From: Bacillota bacterium
GTDB taxonomy: Bacteria > Bacillota > Clostridia > Tissierellales > Sedimentibacteraceae
Length of the DNA: 64,000 bases
Direction: 5' to 3'
NCBI GenBank assembly: GCA_023453025.1
Contig: JAEXUD010000006.1
Location: 1 to 64,000, forward strand
The translations under genes were made by a program, and so were the position numbers. Below the pieces are notes generated by a model that saw only the letters and a list, made by a program, of their open reading frames with translations, made no database searches and was not told the origin of the DNA. This document shows, piece after piece, positions 8,352-17,697 of this stretch (its first letter is position 1; every line of letters begins with the position of its first letter).

Positions 8352-9749
8352 ATGGATAATAAAGTTAAAGTAACCGTAATAGGCGGCGGTCCGGGCGGAT
8401 ATGTGGCTGCAATAAGAGCTGCACAGCTGGGCGGTGATGTAACACTAGTTGAAAAAGAAAATTTAGGCGGAACATGTTTAAACGTAGGATGTATTCCGAC
8501 AAAATCACTTTTACATTCAGCAGAGCTGTATGAGGAAGCGATGGGAGGAGCTGAATACGGAATAATAGCAAGTGATGTAAAGGTTGATTTTAAAAAGGTT
8601 CAGGAAAGAAAGAAAGCAGTGACAAAGCAGCTGGTTACCGGAGTAAAAGGACTTTTGGCCGCAAATAAGGTTAAGGTTGTAACTGGAGAAGCATCATTTG
8701 TAGGCAAGGATACAATAGAGGTTAAAACAGAAAAGGGAACAGAAAAAATTAAGTCTGATAAATTCATAATTGCCACAGGTTCTGTTCCGGCAAAGCCTCC
8801 GATTCCAGGTATAGATTCAAAACAATGCATTGACTCAACCGGTGCTCTAGAGCTTCAGGAAGTGCCAAAATCAATGGTAATTGTAGGAGGAGGGGTTATA
8901 GGAATTGAGATTGCAACATTGTACAGTGCATTTGGCTGTAAAATAGCTGTAATAGAAATGCTGGATGAAATATTACCTATGATGGATGGCGAGCTTACAA
9001 AAATGATTCGTGCCAAGCTTGCAAAGAAGGGTGTAGAAATATACACAAACGCAAAGGTCATGTCATTTAAGGATGCCGGCTCAAATGTTGAAGTATCTGT
9101 TCAGATGAGTGATGGCTCAACAAAGATATTTGCAGGAGAAAAAGCCCTGATATCTATTGGCAGAAGAACTAATACACAGGCGTTAGGATTAGAAAAGATT
9201 GGCATTGTCAATGACAGAGGCAGAATAACGGTTAATGATAAAATGGAAACTAATGTTACCGGAATTTATGCCGTTGGTGATTGTATAGGGCAAATAATGC
9301 TTGCTCACATTGCATCTGCCCAGGGAGAAGTTGCTGCAGAAAATGCATTAGGGCACAGCAGCATTTTTGACAGCAAGACAAACCCCTCATGTGTCTATAC
9401 AAAACCCGAATTTGCATCAGTAGGATTGACTGAAGAAGCTGCAAAGGCACAAAAGATTGACTATATGGTCGGCAAATTTCCTCTTGCTGCAAACGGCAGG
9501 GCTATGATTATGGGTGAAGACGGTATGATTAAAATCATAGCAGGCAAAAAATATAAAGAAGTTTTAGGTGCTCATATACTTGGACCCAGAGCGACTGACT
9601 TAATCGGGGAACTAGCATTGGCGATTGGCATGGAAGCTACAACAGATGAGGTTATAGCAACAATACATGCGCATCCAACTGTTGCAGAGGGAATTAAGGA
9701 AGCTGTATTGGCAGTTGAAAAAAGGGCTATTCATATACCTAATAAATAA
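8352..9749 (+). CDS. lpd: Dihydrolipoamide dehydrogenase E3
   Basis: This FAD enzyme reoxidises dihydrolipoyl-E2 with NAD+. The 465 residues carry the FAD-binding GGGPGGY near the N-terminus and the redox disulfide CLNVGC (in GGTCLNVGCIPTKSL). They also carry the NAD-binding GGGVIGIE motif near 180, the second FAD motif (TGIYAVGDC) and the C-terminal HAHPTVAEG with the catalytic His-Glu pair. There is no N-terminal lipoyl domain. It is the only E3 gene in the window, so it probably also serves the second E1/E2 cluster at 17.8-21.1 kb. AGAAGGAG precedes the start. Confidence 0.95.
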   Translation: MDNKVKVTVIGGGPGGYVAAIRAAQLGGDVTLVEKENLGGTCLNVGCIPTKSLLHSAELYEEAMGGAEYGIIASDVKVDFKKVQERKKAVTKQLVTGVKGLLAANKVKVVTGEASFVGKDTIEVKTEKGTEKIKSDKFIIATGSVPAKPPIPGIDSKQCIDSTGALELQEVPKSMVIVGGGVIGIEIATLYSAFGCKIAVIEMLDEILPMMDGELTKMIRAKLAKKGVEIYTNAKVMSFKDAGSNVEVSVQMSDGSTKIFAGEKALISIGRRTNTQALGLEKIGIVNDRGRITVNDKMETNVTGIYAVGDCIGQIMLAHIASAQGEVAAENALGHSSIFDSKTNPSCVYTKPEFASVGLTEEAAKAQKIDYMVGKFPLAANGRAMIMGEDGMIKIIAGKKYKEVLGAHILGPRATDLIGELALAIGMEATTDEVIATIHAHPTVAEGIKEAVLAVEKRAIHIPNK

Positions 9750-9831
9750 GATAACAATACGATAGCTGAACAATTGTGAACCATAGGTGAACTACAGTCC
9801 AGCTATTGCTGTATAATTAACGGAGGATATA

Positions 9832-10710
9832 ATGAAAAAAATAGGTTTTATCGGTATGGGTATTATGGGTTTACCTATGGCAATTAACTTGGTAAAAAAA
9901 GGAAATCTAAGTGTGACAGGCTTTGATATATTAGAAAACAAAAGAAAAATTTTTGATGAAAACGGTGGTATATCAACAGATAATACAGAAACAATTATAA
10001 ACTACTGTGATATTATTTTTCTTTGCCTCCCTACAAATGATCTGGTGAAGTCAAATATTCAGCAAATATTGCAAACAGGAAGAAAAAGGATAATTATTAT
10101 AGATTTAAGCTCAACATCCCCGAACATAATCAGAGAAATGCACCCTATATGTGAAGATGCAGGCATAAGCTTAATTGACTCACCTGTAAGCGGAGGCGAA
10201 GCAGGAGCAATTAACGGCACACTGGCTATAATGTGCGGGGGAGACAAAGAAGTATTTGACGAAGTTGAGTCATTACTGCATTATATTGGCAAATCTGTTA
10301 CATATATGGGCAGTACAGGATGCGGAGCAGTAGCAAAGCTTGCAAATAATATGATAGTTGGCTGTAATATCGGGGCAGTAGGAGAGGCCTTGGCATTTGC
10401 AGTAAAGGCAGGTCTTGATCCAACCACACTTTACAATGCAATTAAGGACGGTTTCGCAGGCAGTGCTGTACTTGATTCCAAAGCACCCAAAATTATAAGC
10501 AGGAACTTCGAAGCTAGCGCCAGAATTGCTGTGCATCAAAAAGATTTAAATAATGCGGTCAAGCTGGCTGAAGAATTAAGTATTGAAATACCCATGTCCA
10601 AAATGATACTTGACTTTATGAATGAAATGGAAGAAGACGGCAAAGCGAATGAAGACCATTGTGCAATTGCTCAGATTTATGAAAAAAGAATGGGTGTAGA
10701 GATAAAATAG
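9832..10710 (+). CDS. Beta-hydroxyacid dehydrogenase (3-hydroxyisobutyrate / tartronate-semialdehyde reductase family)
   Basis: The 292-residue NAD(P)-dependent dehydrogenase has a Rossmann motif GFIGMGIMG at the N-terminus and the substrate-binding DSPVSGGEAGA block near 120. The family's catalytic lysine lies in GCGAVAKLANN near 170. Length and motifs match the 3-hydroxyisobutyrate dehydrogenase/GarR family, which interconverts 3-hydroxyacids and semialdehydes. It follows E3 by 82 bp in the same orientation. Its presence suggests that the cluster handles a hydroxy or oxo acid delivered by the adjacent TRAP transporter. Exact substrate not predictable. Confidence 0.88.
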   Translation: MKKIGFIGMGIMGLPMAINLVKKGNLSVTGFDILENKRKIFDENGGISTDNTETIINYCDIIFLCLPTNDLVKSNIQQILQTGRKRIIIIDLSSTSPNIIREMHPICEDAGISLIDSPVSGGEAGAINGTLAIMCGGDKEVFDEVESLLHYIGKSVTYMGSTGCGAVAKLANNMIVGCNIGAVGEALAFAVKAGLDPTTLYNAIKDGFAGSAVLDSKAPKIISRNFEASARIAVHQKDLNNAVKLAEELSIEIPMSKMILDFMNEMEEDGKANEDHCAIAQIYEKRMGVEIK

Positions 10711-10796
10711 TAGGTTAATGATATAATTGTACTCGGTTTGTCAAGCAATAAACTCCTAAATAATTATACAGGTATTTGATAAAAAATTATCATTAA

Positions 10797-10825
10797 TTGA
10801 CTTCTATACATTAACCGTGTATAAT
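10797..10825 (+). promoter_or_regulatory. Sigma-70-type promoter of the intact activator gene
   Basis: TTGACT (10797-10802), a 17-bp spacer and TATAAT (10820-10825), 41 bp before the ATG. The activator thus appears constitutively expressed while its likely targets carry sigma-54 promoters. Confidence 0.8.
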
Positions 10826-10865
10826 ATTTAAACAATAAAAACGTTTTACTATAAGGGGTGAAATA

Positions 10866-12800
10866 ATGGTAGTTATACAGCCAAAAAAATATGCTGATTA
10901 TGTTGTAAACGGTTGGACAAGGTGTGAAAGCTCAAAAACTGATATTAACAGTAATATGTGCTTTTTTAATATATCAGCATTTGACCTTAATACTTTATTG
11001 TCAGAAAATAAGGATTTAATATATCATTCGGAAAATGTAATTAACAGTATCAGTGAATATATGGATTTTTTTATATCGGTTTTCCTTGTTAACAAGGATG
11101 GATATATTTTAAAGGAAAATAAAATCTCTAATTCTTCAGCGAATTCAACAGTAAATTTAACGGTTGGAGGAAGGATAACAGAAAGATTTAACGGAAATAC
11201 TGCTTTGAGTACTTCAATTATAGAAAACAAGCCCATTTGTTTGGTTGGTGAAGAACACTACTGCAAAGTTTACTATGACTATTCTACACTTAGTGCTCCG
11301 ATATTTTATAATGGAGAAATAATCGGTTTATTAGCAGCTATAGGGTTAAAATCTGATATCGATAGTCATTCTTTGGGCATGATTGCGGCAGCTGCAAAGG
11401 CTATCGAAATAGAGTATGAAGCTGATAAAATAAATAAACAGATTATAGCTAAAAATAAAAGTGAAAGTGCTATAGTTGAAACATTAACTGACGGTGTTTT
11501 AACAGTTGATAAAGACGGATTTGTAACATTTATGAACCAGGTTGGAGCAGAAATATTGTGTGTTAATCTGGAAAACTCCATTGGAAAGCATATTTCAGAT
11601 GTAGTTGATTTTAAACCGGTTATCCTTGATGTACTTAAAACCGGAAAAGGTTATATGGACAAGGAATTTTTATTGACAAAGAAAACAGGAGAGAAAATTC
11701 ATTTTATCAAGACTGCTGTCCCACTCAAGGATGAAAATGGAAATATAGTAACGGTTGTTGATACGTTCAGGAAAATCAAACGAGTCAATAAACTGTTTAA
11801 TGAGTTAAATGGAGCTTATGCAAATTTTTGCTTTGATGACATTATCGGTTCAAGCTCCAAAATCCAGGACTGTATCATTAAAGCGAAAGCTGCAGCCGGC
11901 AGCACGTCAAATGTTTTGATTACCGGTGAAAGCGGGACAGGCAAAGAACTTATAGCACAATCAATTCACAGCTATAGTGATAGAAAAAATCAGCCGTTTG
12001 TTTCAATAAACTGTGGAGCAATACCTCGAGAGCTATTGGAATCCGAGCTTTTTGGATATGAGCCGGGGTCTTTTACAGGAGCATCTACCAAAGGCAGAAT
12101 GGGAAAATTCGAGCTGGCAGACGGCGGAACAATATTTCTTGACGAAATAGGTGAAATGCCAATAGATATGCAGGTGAAGCTGCTGAGGGTTATTCAGGAA
12201 AAAAAATTAACCAGAATTGGCGGTCATCATGTTTTCGATTTAGACGTCAGAATTATAGCAGCTACAAATAAAGATTTGTATGAACAATGTAAAAAAGGAG
12301 TATTCAGAGAAGACTTATATTATAGAATTAATGTACTTCATGTTAAACTGACACCACTTAGAGAAAGAAAAGAAGATATAAATGCTCTTATTCAGCATTT
12401 TATAAATAAATTGAATGTTAAGCTGAACAAGGAAATAATAGATATATCAGCACCTGCAATGAAAAAAATGATTAGCTACAACTGGCCCGGTAATGTCAGA
12501 GAGCTGGAAAATACCATTGAAAGGGCAGTAAATTTATGTAGTGGAAATGTTATTAACGAAGAAGACATATTTATCGAGAAATTAAAAGAAGAATCATCTT
12601 CATTCAACGAAAATCTCAAAAGTAAAAATGCTGATATCATATCTGAAACAGACATAGAACCTCTTGAGGCAACGGAAAAAAAGGCAATTGAAAGAGCGCT
12701 TGCAATATCTGGAGGCAATATAACCTCAACTGCTAATTTATTAAAGGTCACACGAAATACAATTTATAATAAAATGAAAAAATACAATTTGGCAGAATAG
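10866..12800 (+). CDS. acoR: AcoR-type sigma-54-dependent transcriptional activator
   Basis: The 644-residue protein has an N-terminal sensory region (about 1-190, GAF-like, as in AcoR), a PAS domain (about 200-310) and a full sigma-54 AAA+ domain. A C-terminal Fis-type HTH ends the protein (TANLLKVTRNTIYNKMKKY). All ATPase features are present: Walker A GESGTGKE, sigma-54 loop GSFTGA, Walker B IFLDEIGEM, sensor I IAATN, arginine fingers FREDLYYRI and GNVRELEN. It should activate the -24/-12 promoters at 3520, 5026, 12983 and 17698. It is an intact paralogue of the degenerate regulator at 3646. The effector may be acetoin or the TRAP substrate; that is inference. Confidence 0.92.
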   Translation: MVVIQPKKYADYVVNGWTRCESSKTDINSNMCFFNISAFDLNTLLSENKDLIYHSENVINSISEYMDFFISVFLVNKDGYILKENKISNSSANSTVNLTVGGRITERFNGNTALSTSIIENKPICLVGEEHYCKVYYDYSTLSAPIFYNGEIIGLLAAIGLKSDIDSHSLGMIAAAAKAIEIEYEADKINKQIIAKNKSESAIVETLTDGVLTVDKDGFVTFMNQVGAEILCVNLENSIGKHISDVVDFKPVILDVLKTGKGYMDKEFLLTKKTGEKIHFIKTAVPLKDENGNIVTVVDTFRKIKRVNKLFNELNGAYANFCFDDIIGSSSKIQDCIIKAKAAAGSTSNVLITGESGTGKELIAQSIHSYSDRKNQPFVSINCGAIPRELLESELFGYEPGSFTGASTKGRMGKFELADGGTIFLDEIGEMPIDMQVKLLRVIQEKKLTRIGGHHVFDLDVRIIAATNKDLYEQCKKGVFREDLYYRINVLHVKLTPLRERKEDINALIQHFINKLNVKLNKEIIDISAPAMKKMISYNWPGNVRELENTIERAVNLCSGNVINEEDIFIEKLKEESSSFNENLKSKNADIISETDIEPLEATEKKAIERALAISGGNITSTANLLKVTRNTIYNKMKKYNLAE

Positions 12801-12824
12801 ATTTAATAGAATAGTAAATAATTA

Positions 12825-12881
12825 TAGCAATGCTAAAAAAATAAGCATTGCTAAAATTTTGAGCATTTTACTGCTCAAAAT
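12825..12881 (+). terminator. Tandem hairpins after the activator gene
   Basis: Two adjacent hairpins: TAGCAATGCT/AGCATTGCTA (12825-12853) and ATTTTGAGCA/TGCTCAAAAT (12856-12881), both with perfect 10-bp stems. T-tails are weak, but the pair probably separates the activator from the TRAP operon. Confidence 0.6.
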
Positions 12882-12982
12882 ATTAACAGTCTAAAAATTA
12901 ACAGTATATTTATTGTCTATTTGCTATTGATAATAAATAAACTATATTCAAACAGAAAGGTTTTCATAAACTGATATTAGAA

Positions 12983-12999
12983 TTGGCATGTCAATTGCA
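12983..12999 (+). promoter_or_regulatory. Sigma-54 promoter of the first TRAP transporter operon
   Basis: TTGGCATGTCAATTGCA: GG at 12985-12986 and GC at 12997-12998 with 10 bp between; 48 bp before the dctP start. Confidence 0.87.
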
Positions 13000-13046
13000 T
13001 GTATAGTAACATGTAAAATAATTTTATTCTAGGAGGAATATTAATA

Positions 13047-14078
13047 ATGAAAAAGGTTTTATCCTTAATACTTGTGGCAGTAATGATTTTAAGTATAGGT
13101 CTAACAGGGTGCGCACCAAAAGAAGAACAACCGGCGCCGGGTGGAGATCAAGGTGGACAGTCTCAAGAAAAAGTAACTTTAAAATTTAGTACAACAACAG
13201 CAGATACTTCAACTTGGACACTTGGAGCTAAAAAGTTCGGTGAATTAATTTCTGAAAAAACAAACGGAAGAATTGAAGTGAAAGTATATCCAAATGACCA
13301 ATTGTCAGGAGGAAATCAAAGCAAGGGTATTGAAATGCTTATGTCAGGTTCTACAGACATCACATTCCACTCTAACATAATTTATTCAGTAATGGATGAA
13401 AGATTTGGAGTTATAAGCTTACCGTTCTTAATTAATGACACTGAAACAGCTGATAATGTTTTAAGCGGAGAAGGCGGAGAAGCAATAAACAAAATTTTAC
13501 TGGAAAAAAATATTGTCGGACTTGGCTTTGGTGAAAATGGATTCAGACAATTGACAAACAATGTTAAACCGGTTGAGTCGCCTGCTGATATGTCAGGATT
13601 AAAACTAAGAATTCCTGGAATTAAAATGTTCATATCTCTTTATAAAGCCTTAGGCGCTGACCCTATAACCATGAATTTTGGTGAGGTATTTACATCATTA
13701 CAGCAAGGAACAATTGACGGACAGGAAAACCCGACAGACGTTATTTCATCTTCAAAAATCAATGAAGTACAAAAATACATGACAGTATGGGATTATTCAT
13801 ATGATGCAATTATCTTCGGTATGAACAAGGACAAATTTGAAAGCTTCAGTGCAGAAGATCAAGAACTTATAAGAGAAGCAGCCAAAGAGGCTTGCGAGTA
13901 CCAAAGACAGATAAACAGAGAAGCAGCGGCTACACAAACTCAAGAGTTTATCGATGGTGGTATGGAAGTTAATGTGTTGACTAGCGAACAAAAAGCAGCG
14001 TTTAAAGAAGCTGTTCAGCCTGTATATACTGAATATGAACCAATTATGGGCAAAGAATTAATCGATGCCTTCAGATAA
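13047..14078 (+). CDS. dctP: TRAP transporter substrate-binding lipoprotein (DctP family, cluster 1)
   Basis: The 343-residue extracytoplasmic solute receptor has a lipoprotein signal peptide ending LTGC (lipobox; Cys22), followed by a Pro/Gly-rich linker. The conserved GLKLRIPGIKMF segment carries the arginine that binds a substrate carboxylate in DctP proteins, and LQQGTIDGQENP is the family signature. The ligand is therefore probably an organic acid. AGGAGG lies upstream of the ATG. A strong palindrome separates it from the two membrane genes, which would give excess binding protein over permease. Confidence 0.93.
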   Translation: MKKVLSLILVAVMILSIGLTGCAPKEEQPAPGGDQGGQSQEKVTLKFSTTTADTSTWTLGAKKFGELISEKTNGRIEVKVYPNDQLSGGNQSKGIEMLMSGSTDITFHSNIIYSVMDERFGVISLPFLINDTETADNVLSGEGGEAINKILLEKNIVGLGFGENGFRQLTNNVKPVESPADMSGLKLRIPGIKMFISLYKALGADPITMNFGEVFTSLQQGTIDGQENPTDVISSSKINEVQKYMTVWDYSYDAIIFGMNKDKFESFSAEDQELIREAAKEACEYQRQINREAAATQTQEFIDGGMEVNVLTSEQKAAFKEAVQPVYTEYEPIMGKELIDAFR

Positions 14079-14088
14079 TAATATTAAA

Positions 14089-14130
14089 AAAATTTTTCTA
14101 AGTCCTGTTAACAGGACTTAGAAAAATTTT
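14089..14130. terminator. Perfect 42-bp palindrome between dctP and dctQ
   Basis: A 21-bp perfect inverted repeat without spacer, centred between 14109 and 14110, with A-tracts on one side and T-tracts on the other. It can act as a bidirectional intrinsic terminator or attenuator and as a 3' stabiliser of dctP mRNA. Confidence 0.8.
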
Positions 14131-14154
14131 ATATAAAGTAACGGAGGTAGAGAT

Positions 14155-14628
14155 TTGAAAAAAATTATAGACAATTTTGAAAATTATTTCATGTCGGTCG
14201 GTTTGGCTGTCATGACGTTTATAACAGTAATAAATGTAATTTCAAGAAAGTTTTTAGGATTATCAATGTCCTTCCTGGAAGAAATAACAACTGCAATGTT
14301 TCTTCTTATTACATTACTCGGGGCTGCGGCGGCAGCAAAAAGGGGAGGGCACTTAGGTTTAAGCGTATTGACAGATTTACTTCCTAAAAAACTTCAAAAA
14401 GTTGTAGTATTGATAACATGGCTGGCAGCTGTTGTATTTTCAGTACTCTTATTAAAATATGGAATTGATATGGTTCAAAGCGAACTCAGAATGGGTATTA
14501 CCACACCATCTTTAGGATGGCCTGAAGCTGTATTTGGTTCCTTTGTTCCAATTGGTGCAGTTTTTATATTATTAAGATTTACACAATGGGCATTTAATTC
14601 TATAAAACCATCCAAGGAGGTAAAATAA
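14155..14628 (+). CDS. dctQ: TRAP transporter small membrane subunit (DctQ family, cluster 1)
   Basis: A 157-residue protein with four predicted transmembrane helices, as expected for DctQ. Conserved features include RKFLGLSMSFLEEITTAMF and the AAAAAKRGGHLGL segment. The start codon is TTG at 14155 (TTGAAAAAAATT), 6 bp after GGAGGTAG; no suitable ATG lies nearby. DctM begins one base after its stop. It forms the DctQM membrane unit that imports the DctP-bound substrate with a cation gradient. Confidence 0.9.
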   Translation: MKKIIDNFENYFMSVGLAVMTFITVINVISRKFLGLSMSFLEEITTAMFLLITLLGAAAAAKRGGHLGLSVLTDLLPKKLQKVVVLITWLAAVVFSVLLLKYGIDMVQSELRMGITTPSLGWPEAVFGSFVPIGAVFILLRFTQWAFNSIKPSKEVK

Positions 14629-14629
14629 C

Positions 14630-15910
14630 ATGAGTATAGCTGCAATATTATTTATCACCTTTGCCGGGTTGTTGTTGTTAAATGTTCCGATATCATTAAG
14701 CTTGGGGGTATCTTCATTAATAGCTATGGTGGCTGCAGAGCTGCCTATGGATATGTATCCGATGCAGATTTATGCGAATATTTCTAAATTTACTCTTCTT
14801 GCAATACCATTTTTTATGCTTGCCGGAAATACAATGGAAAGAGCAGGTATTTCTGAAAAATTAATTAATTTGGCCAATGCATTTGTTGGACATAAACGCG
14901 GCGGTCTCGCAATAGTAGGTGTTATTACTTCATGCTTCTTTGCAGCAATTTCAGGCTCAGGTCCTGCAACTGTTGCATCATTAGGTGTTATTATTATTCC
15001 TGCAATGATTAATGCAGGCTACAACAGAGGAATGTCTTCCGCATTGATGGCTACAGCCGGAGGTATAGGAGTTATTATTCCGCCAAGTATTCCCTTCGTT
15101 ATTTATGGAGCAATTGCCGGTGTATCAATAGGAAAAATATTTATTGCAGGTATTGTTCCGGGATTATTAATGGGTGCCGGATTAATTATAGCCAGCTTGT
15201 TAATGGTTAAAAAGATGGACATAAAGCCTCAGCCTAAAGCTTCGGCCAAGGCAAAATGGGTGGCATTAAAGGAAGCTTTCTGGGGATTGATGATGCCGGT
15301 TATTATACTTGGAGGTATTTACGGAGGTTACTTCACACCGACAGAAGCAGCAGCAGTTGCTGCAGTGTACGGTATTTTAGTAGGTATATTTGTTTATAAA
15401 AAATTAAAATTGAATGATTTGCATTCTTTAATGGTGGAGTCAGCAATTGGTTCAGCAATTGTAATGTTTATAGTTGCTGCGGCAGGATTATTTGCATGGT
15501 TCTGCACAACAACAGGTATTTCTGATATGGCTAGTGAAGCATTATTGTCAGTATCAGGAAACAAGTATGTATTTCTATTGTTAGTAAATATTATATTACT
15601 TATTGCAGGTTGCTTTCTGGATGCTCCGTCAGCACTTTATATATTCACACCGATTATGCTTCCGGTTGCAACACAATTAGGATATGATCCGGTTGCTTTA
15701 GGGGTTGTTATGACTGTTAACCTTGCCATAGGTATGATAACACCACCGGTAGGTGTTAACCTATACGTGGCATGCGGGGTTTCAAAAATAACCTTGGGAC
15801 AAATATCAAAATCAGTTATTCCATATTTAGTAGCTTCATTGATAGTCCTGATACTCTTAACATATATTCCGGATATAATTTTATTCCTTCCGAATTTAAT
15901 GGGAATGTAG
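14630..15910 (+). CDS. dctM: TRAP transporter large membrane subunit (DctM family, cluster 1)
   Basis: The 426-residue membrane protein has about 12 hydrophobic helices and the DctM signatures AISGSGPATVASLG, GGIGVIIPPSIPFVIYG and GGYFTPTEAAAVAAVYG. It forms the transport channel with DctQ. GGAGG lies 8 bp before the ATG within the 3' end of dctQ. A hairpin at 15995 closes the operon. Confidence 0.94.
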   Translation: MSIAAILFITFAGLLLLNVPISLSLGVSSLIAMVAAELPMDMYPMQIYANISKFTLLAIPFFMLAGNTMERAGISEKLINLANAFVGHKRGGLAIVGVITSCFFAAISGSGPATVASLGVIIIPAMINAGYNRGMSSALMATAGGIGVIIPPSIPFVIYGAIAGVSIGKIFIAGIVPGLLMGAGLIIASLLMVKKMDIKPQPKASAKAKWVALKEAFWGLMMPVIILGGIYGGYFTPTEAAAVAAVYGILVGIFVYKKLKLNDLHSLMVESAIGSAIVMFIVAAAGLFAWFCTTTGISDMASEALLSVSGNKYVFLLLVNIILLIAGCFLDAPSALYIFTPIMLPVATQLGYDPVALGVVMTVNLAIGMITPPVGVNLYVACGVSKITLGQISKSVIPYLVASLIVLILLTYIPDIILFLPNLMGM

Positions 15911-15994
15911 TTAATTTAGATAAAAAAATTTTATATTAGAAAATAAGGGATTGTTAATCCTATAAACTTATACATTAAAAATATGAGTATTTAG

Positions 15995-16022
15995 TGAGGT
16001 GGATTAATACCCATCTCATTTT
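15995..16022 (+). terminator. Terminator after TRAP cluster 1
   Basis: TGAGGTGG (15995-16002) pairs with the CCATCTCA part of CCCATCTCA (16010-16018), one G-U, followed by TTTT. The stem is moderate, so readthrough into the next genes is possible; no clear promoter was found before 16049. Confidence 0.55.
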
Positions 16023-16048
16023 GTCTTAATTGACCAAAGGAGAAAATA

Positions 16049-16525
16049 ATGTATTTAAAAGAACACTTTAAAGAATCAGGCGTAAAAAGAGTTGTTACAG
16101 GAAGAATTCCAAGAGGAGTGGATTTAATAACAGGTATTAAGGAAATTTGTAAGGAGTATGATATTAAGCATGGGTATGTTCCAATGTGCATAGGAAGTCT
16201 GATTACAGCCAGAATTATTTATGCAATACCAGATGAAAATGCTCCTATAGATTTTGTATACTGTAGCCCTGTAGATATACAAGGACCCTTAGAGCTGCTT
16301 TATGTGCAGGGACTTATAGGATTAGAGGATACAGGAGAGCAATCACTTCATCTGCACATATTGGTGAGCGACAAGGACATGAGGGTGCTTGGAGGACACG
16401 TTATAGAAGGTGGAAATATTGTGGCTGCAACAGCTGAAATAGTAATTCATGAGCTCGATGAGGCAGAATTTATCAGGCAATACGATGAGCAAACAGGTTT
16501 CAGGTTATTTAAAATCAAACAGTGA
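16049..16525 (+). CDS. PPC-domain (DUF296) protein
   Basis: The 158-residue protein is a single PPC/PCC domain, formerly DUF296. Typical sequence includes RIPRGVDLITGIKEICKEY near the N-terminus and the histidine-containing LHLHILVSDKDMRVLGGHV block near 108-126. Bacterial stand-alone PPC proteins are trimeric and mostly uncharacterised; in plants the domain accompanies AT-hook DNA-binding proteins. It lies 32 bp before the Zn dehydrogenase in the same direction, so it may have a metabolic or regulatory role in the same pathway. AAAGGAG lies before the ATG. Confidence 0.82.
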   Translation: MYLKEHFKESGVKRVVTGRIPRGVDLITGIKEICKEYDIKHGYVPMCIGSLITARIIYAIPDENAPIDFVYCSPVDIQGPLELLYVQGLIGLEDTGEQSLHLHILVSDKDMRVLGGHVIEGGNIVAATAEIVIHELDEAEFIRQYDEQTGFRLFKIKQ

Positions 16526-16557
16526 TAGATTGGAAACAATATAAAAAGGAGTAAACA

Positions 16558-17589
16558 ATGAAAGCAGTAGTTAAAGAAAATGTTGGTATTGGTGCCGTTT
16601 TAAAAGATGTAGATATGCCTGTCTTGTCTGAAGGCGAAGTTCTTATCAAGGTAAAGGCTGCTGCAATATGCGGTACGGACCAGCATATTTATGTATGGAA
16701 TAATTGGGCTCAAAATAATAATATTAATCTTCCTACAATACTGGGACATGAATGCAGTGCTGAAGTTGTTGAAATAGGTTCAGGAGTTAAAAATTTAAAG
16801 ATTGGTGACTATGTTGCATGTGATACTCATATTCCGTGCGGAGAATGTTTTCAGTGCAGGAACGGAGAACAGCATATATGTCAAAATTTAAAACTTTTTG
16901 GTGTTCATACAAACGGATGCTTTGCGGAATATGCTAAAATACCTGCGGTATGTGCAGTAAAGATACCAGAATCAATTAATCCTAATGTAGGAGCAGTTTT
17001 AGAACCGTTAGGAACATCAGTAAGAGCAAACGTCGAAATACAGTCATCAGGGAAAAATATAGCAGTAATCGGCTGTGGACCCATAGGCTTAATGGCAGTA
17101 AGTGCGGCAAAAGCTTTTGGAGCTGCAAATATTTATGCCGTTGATATCAATGATTACAGATTAGATATTGCTAAAGAGCTTGGAGCAACTGCAGCAATAA
17201 ATTCAAGCCAGGTTAATTCAGCAGAAAAAATGCTGGAGCTGACAGATGGTGTCGGAGTAGATGCCTTTATTGACGCATCAGGCAATACATTTGCAATATC
17301 AGATGGCTTTAAAGGCCTTAGAAAAGGCGGAAAGGCTGCACTGATAGGATTGCCGTCTAGGCCGTTGGAAATTGATTTGGGTTCGCAGGTTGTATTTAAA
17401 GAAGCAACCATAATCGGTATTCACGGCAGAAGAATGTTTGAAACATGGACTGTAATGTCTAATCTTCTGGATAAGGGCCTGCTAAACATTGATCCGGTAA
17501 TAACTCATGTGTTAAAGCTGGAGGAATTTGATAAAGGCTTTGATATTGCACAGCAAGGTATCGGAGGAAAGGTAATACTGGTGCCATAG
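16558..17589 (+). CDS. Zinc-dependent alcohol dehydrogenase, L-threonine 3-dehydrogenase-like
   Basis: The 343-residue medium-chain dehydrogenase has catalytic-zinc ligands C38 (ICGTDQHIY) and H64-E65 (GHE), and a structural zinc site with C94, C97, C100 and C108. The NAD-binding motif is GCGPIGLM near 175. The IYVWNNWAQ and LPTILGHE stretch closely resembles L-threonine 3-dehydrogenase, which makes 2-amino-3-oxobutyrate; related enzymes oxidise 2,3-butanediol or sorbitol. Its position between two acetoin-dehydrogenase-like clusters makes a diol or hydroxy-acid substrate equally plausible. Confidence 0.85.
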   Translation: MKAVVKENVGIGAVLKDVDMPVLSEGEVLIKVKAAAICGTDQHIYVWNNWAQNNNINLPTILGHECSAEVVEIGSGVKNLKIGDYVACDTHIPCGECFQCRNGEQHICQNLKLFGVHTNGCFAEYAKIPAVCAVKIPESINPNVGAVLEPLGTSVRANVEIQSSGKNIAVIGCGPIGLMAVSAAKAFGAANIYAVDINDYRLDIAKELGATAAINSSQVNSAEKMLELTDGVGVDAFIDASGNTFAISDGFKGLRKGGKAALIGLPSRPLEIDLGSQVVFKEATIIGIHGRRMFETWTVMSNLLDKGLLNIDPVITHVLKLEEFDKGFDIAQQGIGGKVILVP

Positions 17590-17608
17590 CGCTGCAATTC
17601 TGTATATG

Positions 17609-17648
17609 ACTGTCGGGAAAGTATACGCACCGTCACTTTCCTGACAGT
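17609..17648 (+). terminator. Hairpin after the Zn dehydrogenase
   Basis: ACTGTCGGGAAAGT (17609-17622) pairs with ACTTTCCTGACAGT (17635-17648), 14 bp with one G-U. The T-tail is short. Confidence 0.6.
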
Positions 17649-17697
17649 TTACAAAATTATAAAAAATGAATTTTTACTATTATAACAATCGTTTACA

